This document shows positions 22,268 to 34,706 of a stretch of 64,000 nt of DNA, in pieces. Origin of the DNA: Jackrogersella multiformis. Taxonomy: Eukaryota; Ascomycota; Sordariomycetes; Xylariales; Hypoxylaceae. Under the pieces are notes generated by a model. It did no database searches, was not told where the DNA came from, and was given only the letters and a program-made list of their open reading frames with translations. Location of the stretch: the NCBI GenBank assembly GCA_902806575.1, contig CADCXD010000018.1:2976001-3040000 (forward strand), read 5' to 3'. A program made the translations under genes and the position numbers. The number at the start of each line of letters is the position of its first letter. Within the stretch, counting starts at the first letter, position 1.

Positions 22268-24918
22268 ATGTATCTGCCTCGCGATCTCATATCAAAACTT
22301 TATATTCATTTACAGAATACACGACACCCGCTCTCGCCTCCGGTTCTTATTCTTGCCGCGCTCGAACCGGATACCCTATGTGCGTGTCGCATCCTCACAC
22401 GGCTTCTCAAACATGACTATATACCTCACAAGATACACCCTATCTCCGGATATGGCGACCTCGAACGCGCAGGCCAAGACCTAGTCAGCCCAATGATGGA
22501 GACGCGTGGGGGATGTGGAGGAGTTGTAGTGTGCCTTGGTGTAGGAGGTATGGTCGATATGGGAACCATACTGGGCCTCGAAGTTGAGGGTGAGGAGTCT
22601 AGCTTTGGCGGTGTCGAAGTATGGGTGATCGACTCGCATCGGCCGTGGAACCTTGGCAATGTCTTTGGCGGATACCCCCTGGAACCTGCTTCTAGTATCG
22701 GCGCAAGCTACCAGTCACGTACCCCGGAAGGCGTGAAATCAGGCCGGATCAACCGACTGTATAAGCCTGGAAAAGGTGGGATCGTGGTGTTCGATGATGG
22801 TGACATCGAGGAAGGACTGAATACGGAACGAGACGCGTACCTGGCGTTAATTGACATGCCTGACATTGAAGACGATGGTGAGCCATATGGGGAAAATGAT
22901 TCCGAGAGTGAGGACGAAGTGGAGGACGAACAGCCACAGCCTGGCCAGAAGAGGAAGTCTTGGTCAGATCGGGACGACGAGACTAGCGATGAGGATGATG
23001 ACCGGCCGCAACAGAGGAGGAGGAGCAACTCTGTAGGACATCCTCTTGCTGAAGTTGAAGGGTTTAGCTAACCGCATTTCAGTCAAACGCAATTCCCGGA
23101 TCACCACAACGCCCAGCCCAGCGGGGACTGGTATCAATACGCGACTCCGGTGTAACTAGGCTGGATGACGGAGAAAACCCGCCCTCCGGAGCTCCACCCC
23201 CTAAAGGCCCATCGGCGCGTAAACTTCGGAGACGACTGTTAAGGATGCGAAATGAAAACGAAGGTATACTTCGGAAATACTACCGAATGGGATCCTCATA
23301 CTCCGAACCCGTCAGTGCGATGATGTATTCTCTAGCATCAGAGCTAGGTCGGGACGACAATGATTTGCTCTGGCTCACGATCGTCGGCGTCACGTCTATG
23401 GAGTTGTATGGCCGTTCTTCCGCCGGTCTCGCCGTTACAGTTCGAGGCTCAGATTCTAGATCCAATGGGTGGATGGGCGTCCGTGGTGCTCGGATACGAC
23501 AGCTTCTAAGAGACGATGTAAGGCGTCTTAATCCGCCGGATATTGGAAAAGTATCAGCAACGGACAATGCTGGGATCATTCCTACCACGGGTCGGAGCCC
23601 CGAGGACACAAGTATCCGGCTGTCTCCCGAGCCGAGATTTCTACTAATTCGACATTGGAGCCTATACGACAGTATGCTACATTCCCCTTACTTGTTTTCA
23701 AGGTTGCGCATTTGGAGCGACAGTGGTATCAAGCGTTTACATAAGTTGCTCGCCAAGATGGGCGTGAGCCTGGTCCAGTGCAGACAAAGTTACACGCATA
23801 TGGATATGATGCTGAAAAAGGAACTACGCACAAAACTTTTGAAGTATGCATCTCTATACAATCTCGATGACATGGTACCTGCGGTAGAAACCGATGGTAG
23901 GGATAGAGGCGGCGCCAAAGATGGATGGGGCTTTGTCCGGAGCTGGGGCTGGCAAGCCACCCTCAGCGCGCAAGATGTTGGAGTGATCATCGGTGCTATG
24001 CTAGAAGTAAGCAAACATAATGCTTTAACCGATGACGAAGGCCGCTTCCGGGCAAGCCAAATACAGGACCTCGAAGATGACGGCGGGGCAGCCGAAACGG
24101 AGGAATGGGTCAGTCGGTTCTGGGAAGCATATGATGCGCTTGAAAAGTAAGTTACTCGAGCCAAGCGAAGTGGCAATGGTATGCTAATACTCTACAGTAT
24201 TGAGGCTCTTAAAGATGGTCTACTTACGGCAAAACTTCTCCACCGTGCCATATTCCGAACAGGAGTTTCACTCATCGGGAAAAGACAAATCAAGCATTTA
24301 CATGCTTTCCGCCTCTGTGTTCTTAAAGACGGACCAGATGTTCCTTTATTCAACCACCCTGCAGCGCTAACGAAGCTCGCCCTATGGGTTGGCGAGGCTC
24401 TTGCTGAGCAGGAGAAGGATGATACAGGTAAACTAGCCCACGGCGGGCGCGGCACACCACTTGTTGTGGCGAGCTTGAACGAGAAAAGGGGCGTCTACGT
24501 GGTAGTTGGTACCGGTGGCGGTGGCGGTCCTGACATGGCCTTTCTGGATAAGGAGTTAGCGAAAGAAAAACGGGTGGCTAAAGAGGCTAAAGCTAAGGAG
24601 CGTGAACAGAGGCGGAAGAACAAGGAGAAAATTAGAGAAGAGAAACGAGCTGCTAAGGGCGATGGTGAAGATGACGAAGAGACCGAGTCTGAAGCAAGCG
24701 ACGGTTCGGACTCCGATTCGGGTTCGGAAGACGAGATGGAAGAACACAAGGACCGTGGCTACGGACTGAATAAGTTCGGTAGCGCTTTTCAAGATGTCGT
24801 CAATGAGACGAATGCCCGCGTACGAATCGACAGCTTCGAACACTGCGTCGTCGAAGTTCGGAAGGACGACCTCGGCGGGTTCCTTGAGAGCCTCAGCCAA
24901 AAGACCGTCGTCGGTTAA
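22268..24918 (+). CDS. DNA replication initiation factor Cdc45
   Basis: Three exons, 22268-23032, 23083-24146 and 24198-24918, give 849 residues. The introns are 50 and 51 nt, with TAGCTAACC and ATGCTAATA branch-like sites and CAG acceptors. Phases are 0 and 2 (AA|T). The N-terminal DHH-phosphoesterase-like (RecJ-like) fold is seen in VLILAALEPDTLCACRILT, then an acidic stretch at about residues 195-250 rich in Asp/Glu/Ser. Family blocks follow: ARKLRRRLLR, LWLTIVGVTS and the LLRDDV region. Late in exon 3 is a second highly charged Lys/Glu then Asp/Glu/Ser insertion. Cdc45 joins Mcm2-7 and GINS to form the CMG replicative helicase in the nucleus; the archaeal-type nuclease residues are lost in eukaryotic members. 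Family call is very strong. The acidic region may bind other replication factors. Confidence 0.96.
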
Positions 24919-26273
24919 TCTCATCGCTAAAGATGCCTTTGGGCGTTGGTGCTCACTAACAAGCTACATAATCTTCCCCTTTTGGTCATTTAGAGATACC
25001 TCATGAGAAGCGGAAGGGGGCATTCTGCAACAATGGGCGGTGCTTGAACGATGCATGGACAACGATGGGCAAGGCTATGGGCTGGTGTTGGGTCACATTG
25101 TAGATATTTTGCAGAGCTATATTCGGCGCGGTTGATTCACTTGTCATATATCATCACCACCAACACCGCCGGGAATAAGGAGTATATGCATAACGTCACC
25201 CATTCACTTTTGTTCGTTTCGTTACCAGCGTTTTCTAAGTTATTCCTATGAGTTTATGATGTTGAAGCGATGAGCTAACTCAAATATCATGAGGTGTTCT
25301 CATAATGATATTCACTCTCCATTCCATCAAGGGATAGACGGTGTTACCAAAGATGTACAAAGGCCGCCGATGCCCTGGCCGGTGAAGATGCCGCTCGGAG
25401 GCCGGTCCGTAAAGGACTCTAGTCTATCTAAACCCTAATTTCTGATCGCGTAGAATATCCATATATCATAGTTTGACTCCGCCCAGGTGCTATAAAACTC
25501 GGCGCAGCAAGCGGGATAACCCGCTAACCTTGCATATCGGAGTTAGTACCTACATGTAGCAGGTACCATTCAGGAAATAATACTTACCAACAGTACCTAG
25601 GTACCCAGGTGGTTTTTCCAGTTCATAATCGGGGATCAAGGTTTTAAAGCTAAGTTATCATTGGCGAATGGCATACGCTCCAGAGGCCATTTCTTTTTAT
25701 GAAACGTTAGTTTTCTGCCTACTCCACGACGAATTCGTAATAGAGGAAACCAAGACGCCATGCTTTATGTGGATATGTATTAAGAAAAAATCATAAAATG
25801 TATTATTTGTATACCATGTAAACGAAGGCTACCTACCTACGTATGATATGGATGTAATGAAAGCGAGACGAAGCCGATCCAAGGTAACACACTAAATTGC
25901 GTGGGTATGAGGTCCCTACACTAGGTACTCGTACAGATACCAGTTCAATTACGTCAGGTGGAACATACGCGTTGGAAAATACGTACCTACGCTGGTAAGT
26001 GGTAACCCCTCTGCCCCTTGGAAGAGGCAGCCCTGGAGCCTTCCAGCCCATAGATGATAATGGTGGCAGTTTCCCCATTGATATCCATATGATCTAATTA
26101 GGTTCATAGGCGCATACCCCGCCAGGTCAGGGACTCCTCGCTTCCGAGACCTTAAGGTTCCCAATGACATTACCTAGAAGTCTACCACGTACTACCTAAG
26201 TATTAACTAAACTTAACCTATTTCTTCTCATTCTAGATTCTTACCTACCTACCTAGAGGTACCTAAGGCAATG

Positions 26274-26311
26274 CTTGATTCTTGATTCTTGATTCCTGAT
26301 TCTTGATTCTT
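26274..26311. repeat. 7-nt tandem repeat (TTGATTC)n
   Basis: About five units of TTGATTC, one with a C substitution, lie upstream of the NCS-1 gene. Confidence 0.85.
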
Positions 26312-26464
26312 TCCAAGTCTTCCCAACAAGGAAATGGGATGACGTTTGCGCTCACTTGAATCCTCTATTGTCTTCGCTCGATAGCTTTACCTATACCGTC
26401 TGTCTTTCAAGGGGAAAAGAAGCATTCTGTTATCTACCGCATCGACACAGGAACATACATACGC

Positions 26465-26525
26465 ACATCGTATATCGTACATCGTACATCATACATCATA
26501 CATCATACATCGTACATCGTACATC
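26465..26525. repeat. 7-nt tandem repeat (CATCRTA)n
   Basis: About eight units of CATCGTA or CATCATA. The central three units carry A where the outer ones carry G, giving a symmetric pattern of variants. Confidence 0.85.
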
Positions 26526-26767
26526 TCAGGGTCACTAGCTGCTAGGTCACTAGGCCACTACCTAGGTAGCAAGGATAGATAGCCTCAACCTGCATTACAT
26601 CGTCGCAGTTGTTCCTAGGTGATCAGCGCAATCGCTCGTCGGACCCCAGATATCATCATGTAAGTGATCAGAAAGGCCCACCCCTTTTCTAGTCCCATAT
26701 ACTATTGCTACTACCTAGGTAGGTATTATACTACCTAGTAACAGGTACATACCTAGGTCCTAGGTAG

Positions 26768-26825
26768 TTCTCTTGGTTCTCTGTTCTCCCTTCTCCCTTC
26801 TCCCTTCTCAGTTCTCAGTTCTCTT
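26768..26825. repeat. 7-nt pyrimidine tandem repeat (TTCTCCC / TTCTCAG)n
   Basis: Successive TTCTC-based heptamers end just before an ATG at 26828. The tract is almost purely pyrimidine on the plus strand, which is common in fungal promoters. Confidence 0.75.
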
Positions 26826-27447
26826 GCATGTGTAGATTGCAGAAGTTCATCGAATTGAGACCCGGCGTCAGCCTGTCCCAGCTAACGGAATGCACACTGC
26901 AGTCCAATCCTATTCCGACGGTAACGCAGCGGTCCCAGCCCAGCCTCGATCCACGGCCGAGTCCACCAAATCGGGTAGCCTACCATATTGCTTCTAGAGC
27001 TCTTACGAAGCATCATTGCGGCGGTACTGGTCTTCTGCCTATCCAAACGTTGCCGCATCCAAGAAAATTAAATAGCACAACCTTTCTTGCCTTAGTATTA
27101 CCTTTTTTTTGTGTGTCTTTTCCGGAAGGCAAACCTGCCTCAACAATTCAAGCCTACTTATCGACTTGTATATTTCGGTGTGTTCGGTCTCTCCCTCCCT
27201 GCCTCCCTCCCTCTACCGGGTCCTGCGACGCTTGAGACCTCCCTAGTCGGATTTTATTGTTATCTTCACCGTTGCGACAACCCCACCTTATTACCATCGC
27301 TCGCATTGCAACTTGTCGCATAATCGAACAACCCCCCCCCCTTCACTCGCCCTTGCGAGATCCGACACGACACCGGACGTCACATTTACTTGTCACCAAT
27401 ATATTATTTACTGATCATATCGTTCCTACAAGTCCACAGAGCGAAAT

Positions 27448-28325
27448 ATGGGGAAATCGTGAGTCAGACTAGAACTATTTCCTATCCCATCCTTTGTCGC
27501 GCGAAGAATCCGAGAATTCCCTCTCTTCCGTGCAGGAGAATCTAAGGATATTTCGTCTCCACTGCTACCCTATTCAAAATATTAGGCAGTTTGGACTAAT
27601 ACGAGTTAATGTAGTCAATCCAAGCTCTCTCAAGAGCAGCTAGCCGAACTCCAGAAATCCACGCATTTCGACAAGAAAGAATTGCAACAATGGTATAAAG
27701 GTTGGTTGCCTCCGCGCGTTCCCTCGCCTAGCCATCACCCGGCTGCGCCCTGCTAGGAGGGGATACGTACTCATCATGTGCTAGGATTCCTTAAGGATTG
27801 CCCATCGGGTATGCTCACGAAGGAAGAGTTCCAGAAGATTTACCGGCAATTCTTTCCTTTCGGCGATCCATCTTCGTTCGCGGACTATGTCTTCAATGTC
27901 TTCGACTCCGACAAATCCGGCTCGATCGATTTCAAGGAGTTTATCTGCGCCCTCAGTGTCACGAGCCGGGGCAAGATGGAGGACAAACTTGACTGGGCTT
28001 TCCAATTATACGACATCGACGGTGATGGCAAGATAAGCTATGACGAAATGCTAAAAATCGTGGAAGCGATCTACAAGATGGTGTGGACATGCCATTCTAG
28101 AGTTACCAAGAGTCCACTCCCGCTAACAATGTGACCCTGAAATAGGTCGGCTCGATGGTGAAGCTCCCCGAAGATGAAGATACCCCCGAGAAGCGCGTTA
28201 GAAAGATCTTCCGCATGATGGACAAGGACGAGAACGGTAGTCTAGACATGGAAGAGTTCAAGGAAGGCAGTAAACGCGACGAGACCATCGTCTCGGCACT
28301 GTCTTTATACGACGGGCTAGTGTAA
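27448..28325 (+). CDS. Neuronal calcium sensor 1 / frequenin (NCS-1, Frq1)
   Basis: Four exons, 27448-27458, 27615-27700, 27785-28080 and 28146-28325, give exactly 190 residues, the standard NCS-1 length. Exon 1 is only 11 nt and encodes MGK plus two bases of a Ser. The N-terminal MGKSQSKLS fits an N-myristoylation signal, as in the family. EF-hand 1 is degenerate (the usual CPSG loop, near residues 38-41). EF-hands 2, 3 and 4 have complete loops at residues 73-84 (DSDKSGSIDFKE), 109-120 (DIDGDGKISYDE) and 157-168 (DKDENGSLDMEE). NCS-1 binds and activates phosphatidylinositol 4-kinase (Pik1) in yeasts and couples calcium to Golgi and membrane signalling in filamentous fungi. The exon 3 donor (GTGTGG) is weak but the join restores conserved sequence. 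It converges on the acyl-CoA synthetase gene. Confidence 0.96.
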
Positions 28326-30874
28326 TCCTTATTGTCTAACCGGGAGAGGGTGAACAGAAACGAGGCGCTCCAGAGCAAAAGACTTTAGGAACAGGGCCGG
28401 GCAAGGGATATAGGCCGAAAACAGAAAGAGAAATTGGCAACGGCGCCGTATTAAGAGTTCCGGTTTTTGGAGGATTACTGCCAATGTGTTATTTCCCTTT
28501 CCTGTCTCCTTCATGGGCACCTATTTTCAGAGAGAGAGGATAAACGCAGTTGTACGTCGACCAGATCCTGGTTGCGTGGTATTCTGGATAAGAATAGTCT
28601 AATGTGATGACCAAGCATCCACCACGCGCCCCGTCCTTTGAAGTCGGGACCTAGGCCGAGCTACTTATACCTGCTCCCTCGGCCGCCTCGAGATATATTC
28701 TAGGTGGCCGTGAGCGAGGCGCAGCAGTGGGTAGCGTCTAGATAGGCTATCTCTAGAAGATCGGACGTCAGTGACACTTACCCTCTTAGACATTAATCAT
28801 TATTATACCTCGTACCGATCATTGTGCTCAGCTTTTACCCAGTCTCGTTCGAGGCAGGGCATACGTAATATGCAATAGGAAGTCGACTTGGCTGCTTTCA
28901 CATGTTTTCCTAGGTAGGGAAGTAGGTTGGCAGGTAGGTAGGTAAGCATCATCAACCACAAGAACTAGCCACAGCCTGAAACCACCGCGTGAGACGGCAT
29001 CGAAGTGCAAGGATACATATATGCCGAAACATCCCGGTAGTCTGGTTCGTGTACCTACTGGGAGTGAGCATGCATGGTAAAGGAGCTGATATAGATAGCA
29101 CCTACCCAATTTAGATCTCGCGGTCGGGGCTTTGGTGCCGGGAGTGAGGCCTGGTGGGCAGTCTTGATATATACTGGTTATACGTCTTGTTGAAGCATAC
29201 TATGTTGTTCAAATGTGTTAGGGGAGTGAGATTCGGGCTATAGGTATAGGAGACGGTACTTGAAATGAACTACGTAATAACCATAAGGGAAGAAAGATAT
29301 AGCTGATCTGATATATTGGAGATTAGATGATCCTTAGTACATTGGAAAATCGGAATAAAGCGTTTAGCTCTATAGACTGTCAAAATCAAGACTACTTATT
29401 TTATGACAGAATACATGTTCAAACCTCTAAAATTAGAATTATAGGAACCGTGATCACTAAATTAATAAACGAGCATAGGAGTACAGGAGTAATATATATC
29501 ATAACATCCTGTAAGGAAAGTAGTTATACTTTACACTGAGACTATAGGATAGCAAGGTTAGTATATAAAATAAGTACCTATTTACAGTTACAAACTATTA
29601 CCTTTACATAGTTCTTGTAGGAGGTATATATAGGTAGGTAAGTTAAAAATAATAGTACTTACGTATTACATTTCATTTATAATAATATATACAAATAACT
29701 TTTAACATCCATATATCAACACGATTAAAAATGCCATGCCTATCAAATATCTCAATAAACTACCTAAAAAAAAATTTCACATTACGATGTAAGGGATAAC
29801 ATGTTATGTATATACATATACCTACTCAAGGAATTCATCTTCGAAGAACATTATCTCCTAACCCTATGGAAAACATCATTGCATTCTCCTTCCTCCCTCC
29901 CCGAGTACCAAATCCAGACGACATACTCGTGTACCTAGGCAATTAGTATACGTGAACCCCATCAGCCAATCCCAACCACAACATAAAACCTATCGAGACT
30001 AAGATTCCAGGCTTCAACAAGATACCTATATGTATATGTTCCCACCTAGCTATGTACCTATACATATACTACTATCTACCTACCTACCTACCTACCCTGC
30101 CACCCAACAGCATCTTAGCTCGAGATCATCTGTCAATCACCGGCATTATAGCAAGAAGCCCATAAAGCCCAAAATAGCAGTCGGGATTGACAGGTACCTA
30201 CTATGACAGAATCTCGCATCCCTGGGTGCTGCACCGAATTACAATGGAGTTGTCGAATTATCCGTCACCTCCATGTATTACACTACACTAGTGTAGAGAA
30301 GCATCCCACCTAATCCCTATCGAAAGAGCCTCTACACTACACTAGAGTCTAAAGCCCTCTTACCTGACCCAGCAGCGGCCATTGACAGCAGGGCTCCTAG
30401 CCTCGGCCCACTCCCCTCCCCCCGTCGCAGCGTTCGCAAGCCTCGGTTGCGTTGTGCTTGGCTGCTTGGGCGTTCGCACGATAAAGAAGAAATCCACGCG
30501 ATAGGGCGGACATGCACATGTCACGCAACAAGTATAAACAGAATGGCATTTGCTCTTATAACCGTGCCCCGCGCGCCTGGACTAGCTGAAAGGGACGAGG
30601 CCTTCACAATCTTAGCTCTCTGCAGATCTACCCGTATATAAAAACTCACACGCTCAAGCAAGAAACTCATCGCGGCAAACATATCAACTCGTGAAAGGAA
30701 CAAAACGCAACGTCGTCTCGTCTCGTCAGCTCTGCATTGCATTCTTGACATGCCCGACGCCGCACCTCTATCCGTCTAGGTAAAAGCCTACCCCGTACCT
30801 CTCGAGCTCCCGAACTAGACCTCCACCAAGTCAACCCAGGAGGATTAATACGTATTGGTATTGCCTAGCGGTAT
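28326..30874. other. Convergent intergenic region with an AT-rich island
   Basis: Between NCS-1 and the acyl-CoA synthetase 3' ends. CCTAGG occurs near 28651, 28909 and 29933, with ACCT runs at 30066-30095. From about 29250 to 29830 the sequence becomes strongly AT-rich and holds one small ATG frame (29327-29539, 70 codons) of unknown origin. The palindrome CTACACTAGTGTAG lies at 30283-30296 and a related CTACACTACACTAGAG at 30331-30346. No gene is called. Confidence 0.6.
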
Positions 30875-33096
30875 CTAGCTTGAAGAGCTGTAGGCAACCT
30901 TCACCTCCTTCTCGTATTTATTGAGAATGCCCTTTCGGTTGAGCTTCTGGGCGGCAGTCACAAGGCCCTGCGCACATTGGTTAGCTGGCGATGTTATTAA
31001 CTTATAGGAAAATATAGGTTGGCTTACGTTGAGTGGCGTCCACTCCTCATCCGACAACGCAACTCCTTCGATGATCTCGATGCCGGATAAGCCACCAGCT
31101 CGTCCCACATTTTGGAGCTCTCGTAGCACAATGCCATTCAGTTTCTTGTCGTGAACGAGCTCTTCGATGCCTGCCCCCTGTATTCCGTTATCCGTGGCTA
31201 GCTGCCTCAGAGCCGGCTCCGCTGGTACGATAATCGCGATAGGCTTAGCCTTCGACTGGTCTGCGTATACGCAGATGTTGGCTACGACATTTGCTGCTCG
31301 GTAAATGGACTCGAGCTTCTCCAACGCGATGTACTCGCCGTTCAAAGTCTTGACCAAGTTCTTCTTCCGGTCGATAATCTTCAGGTGGCCCTTCGGGTCC
31401 CATTCGCCAATATCTCCCGTCTTAAACCACCCACCGGGGGCTATGTTATCTTGCGTTTCCTTCTCGTTCTGGTAGTATTCCTCTGCGACACCGCCACCGC
31501 GAATCCATATCTCGCCTTGCGGGTTTGGCTTGTTGGTCGCATAATAACCTGCATCTGGATAGTCGACGAGCTTGGCCTCGATGCAGGCAGGCAGCGTACC
31601 AATGGTGTCGGAAGACCACTCAAGGGGGCTCATGAGGGAACCCATGGCACTGGTCTCCGTAAGGCCGTAACCGATGACCATCGGGGCGATGGCCATGGAT
31701 ATGAATCGCTGTGTGTCCTTTGCGACGGGACCGCCACCATTCAGACAAAGCTTGAGCCGTCCGCCGGTGGCTTCCTTAATCTTCCTGAACACAACAGAAT
31801 CAAGTACGCCGACTCCGGGTAGACCGGTGGCCAACAACCTAGCCTTCAATGCCAACGCGCCCCAAAACATATTCTGCGCGATTGGCCCATTGGCAGCGAC
31901 TTTAGAAGCGATTCCTTTCTTGACCGACTCCCAGACTGCTGGCACGCCGACTAGGACAGAGGGCTTAAATTCGCGAATATCACCAGCGCAGTGGCGGACG
32001 GAGGTATCGGAAAGGGTTTTCGGGTTTCCGTATCCCATAGTGCTGCCCCAATATAGAGCAGCGTTCTCGAAGACAAGTTCGAGAATATGGGCCAAGGGAA
32101 GATAAGTTAGTAGGCCATCACCCGGGCCAATAAATGGTTGGACCACAACACTGACACCAGCAACTAACGACCAAGTTAGTTTTGTGTAGTCTCATTTCAG
32201 ACATGATACATACCAGCAGCGATGAGGTTCCTGTGCTTCAAGGGAACGCCTTTAGGGGTACCGGTGGATCCCGAGGTGTACATGATACAGCAGAGATCTT
32301 CGGGAGTGGGAGGCACGGGGTCGACAGGATCCTCCCTACCGAGCTTCTCTAGCTCCTTGAAGCTCTTGACTACGATATGGGGGTAGGCGCTCTTCAAGTT
32401 GTTCATGTGCTCTGGCCTGACCTGGTGCTGGTTATTCCAGATGACATAACGCACCTCGGTGGCATCTTTGAGGACATTGCCGAGCGTCGGCAGTAGATGG
32501 GGGTCCAAGAAAATTGCCTTAGCACCCGTCGCAACCATGGAATGCCTCAACCCTTCCTCGCCGAGCGTGTCGTAGGCGGTGACAATGGGCATCGATTGGG
32601 AGGCGGCGGCGTGAGATGTAGCTAACCAGTTGGAGCTTGTGGCAGCGAAGATGTGAACTCTGTCCCCCTTTTGCATACCAATATTCCTCAGACCGGAACC
32701 AAGGTTCATGACCAACTTCTCGTATTCATTATAGGTGAGGTATTCGTAGGGACCGAGCTCGAAGAATGTCCAGGCCTTGTCTACCTCCTGCTCGCTGCCG
32801 TCCACTATCCTCTTCACCTTCTTAGTCTCTTGGTGGGTGCGTACAAGGCGTCGAGAGCCGACGGCCTTTGAGTTGCCATACTTGGCTACGCTCACACGTA
32901 GTAGCTCGTAGACGGTACTGATATTGTCAGCAGGCTTTGTGATGAGCCCGTTCGCGGCCAGGGGATGCCGGCGTGGTTTCGTTTCTCCTTCAACGGCTTC
33001 GGCTCCCGGGGACTCTATTGTATACGGGGCTTTCGCGGTAGCCTTAGGTTGAAGGACTATGTTCTTAAGCTTGGATTCTTGCCATTGGTCCGTCAT
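30875..33096 (-). CDS. Long-chain fatty acyl-CoA synthetase (Faa1/Faa4 type)
   Basis: Three exons, 33096-32214, 32163-31028 and 30967-30875, give 703 residues, near the 690-700 of yeast Faa1. The introns are 50 nt (GTATGT) and 60 nt (GTAAGC). The 60-nt intron is a multiple of three with no stop, so it can be mistaken for coding. The AMP-binding enzyme signature is plain: YTSGSTGTPKGVP at about residues 273-285, then YLPLAHILE, GYGLTETSAMGS, and the WFKTGDIGEWDP and IDRKKNLVKTLNGEYIALEKLES blocks, which include the FACS motif. It converts long-chain fatty acids, ATP and CoA to acyl-CoA for lipid synthesis, import or beta-oxidation. No C-terminal peroxisomal SKL is present (it ends SSSS), arguing for an ER, plasma-membrane or cytosolic form. 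Divergent from the methyltransferase gene. Confidence 0.95.
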
Positions 33097-34706
33097 AGTT
33101 GCGGATGTTCTTTCTTTCTCTTTGTCCTGATTATTGAGAGTGCCTGTTGGGGTATTTATTGAAGAGCGTGTCAGACGGTGACGCGGATGAGCGACGATGA
33201 CGGCCTAGTTGATGAATAGGTATATGCTAGGTAGGTGGGAAAATGTGGCGGGACAGGAATAGATGTAGGCAATAGTAGATGACGGTTAGATGATGGCTAT
33301 CTACCTAGGTAGGTAATAAGATATAACCTTGGAACCTTGGGAGTAAGTCGAGTAGGTACCTGGGTAGGAAGGTAGATAATACCTATTCATTCGATCATTC
33401 GTCTATTTCTTCTAGGCACCTTCGTCGTAATTTGATAGGTTCCAAGGTTGGTTCCGGGGTTGCTATGGAGAAAGAGGTTGAAAAAGGGTTGGTTTCTGTA
33501 CGTAGTAGTGTACGTAGTAGTGTACTATGTATGTAGCACCTGGGGCAGTGTAAATGTAAAGCTCAAGATGCCAAGAGCCCTGGTGGTGTCTTTGGTTTTT
33601 ATTGGGGCATTCCAATGGGGATTTTACTAACTTAGTGCTCCTGTTCTCAACCTTCTGCACCTCTGCACCTCTGCACCTCCTGCCTTCCAGTTCCAAGCCT
33701 GCAAGCTTACCCCATGACGACACTAGTGTAATCCCCACTCTCAATAAAACCTTGGAACCCCTAACCCTTGCCAGATTGAGGTGCCGAGACTTGACCTGAT
33801 CCCCCTAGTACCCCCTAGACCAGATCCTTAGATCAGTTTAGCGTCTGACTGTTCTCACCAGAAACGGCACTAAAGTAACTTAACTTTGTTCAACGGCGTC
33901 AATTATTTAGGTAGGTAGGTAATATCAATACCTAGGAGGTAGGTTTCCATCAAGCTTCTCATTCTAACTCCTCCAGTCCATTGACCACACGGGGCAGGTA
34001 CTATAGTGTACCTACCTTCTGCTTCTCTACCTAGGTACATACCTAGGTACCTAGTACGTCTATACATCGTCAAGCAGGGAGAGCGAACCATCCCTTTTTT
34101 TTTCTCCGGCGTGACACTACCTCGACAACTTGTCATCGAATAACAACAACAACTAAAATTGTACTATGTTAGTTGCAATATTTTTACTCCTTACCACCAC
34201 CATTACCACCACCACCTATAACGCATAGCATAGCATATCGTATCATCGGAGTTCGGATCGGATTGTATGAAAACGATGAACAATTTGCTTCGTACGTCCA
34301 CGGCCATTTAGCCAAGACATTGCAAATCCTACCCAATCCGTATAGCTAATATCATGTACCTAGGTAGGTAATAATAAGCCGCAACTTTTTTTAGGAAGGT
34401 TTCAGATGATCTGGAAGATCTTCAGAAATTGTACACGTATTTGGTTTGGTTGTAAGCGACAGCTTGATTGCATATATATAACGTGCTGCAGCAACTTAGC
34501 ACGAATCAAGTCTCATTTCGCCTAACATGTGGCTTTAGGAATTGCGCGTCAAGGACTTTACGATAGTGCGGCTAAATCGATATGGCTTTTAACTGCTTGC
34601 TTGATCGGCTCGGGCCAGAGATATTAGATCCAGAAGAAGGCAAGCTTGGAATACAGTTCCCGTCCTCCGTCCTCCGTTCTCCGTCCTCCTTCCTCCTTCC
34701 TCCTAG
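33097..34706. other. Divergent intergenic region, repeats only
   Basis: Promoter side of both the acyl-CoA synthetase and the Rkm5-like gene. It contains a 12-nt tandem repeat GTACGTAGTAGT (33498-33525), a 9-nt repeat TCTGCACCT (33653-33679), the palindrome ACACTAGTGT (33720-33729), CCTAGG tracts (about 33303-33314, 34029-34056, 34358-34370), and a 7-nt CGTCCTC/TTCCTCC array (34660-34704) ending directly at the next start codon. No coding frame. Confidence 0.6.
34660..34704. repeat. 7-nt pyrimidine tandem repeat abutting a start codon
   Basis: Six heptamers (CGTCCTC drifting to TTCCTCC) end two bases before the ATG at 34707. They are therefore probably transcribed as the 5' leader of the methyltransferase gene. 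Confidence 0.8.

Larger units (their letters stand above)
24919..27447. other. Intergenic region and NCS-1 upstream region
   Basis: No supported gene. CCTAGG-type tracts occur near 25594-25610, 26244-26270, 26562-26572, 26714-26727 and 26750-26770. Three different 7-nt tandem arrays lie at 26274-26311, 26465-26525 and 26768-26825. A 135-codon ATG frame (26828-27235) lies in the probable NCS-1 leader; it is Pro/Ser/Thr-rich and resembles no family. Runs of C occur near 27330-27340. Confidence 0.6.
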
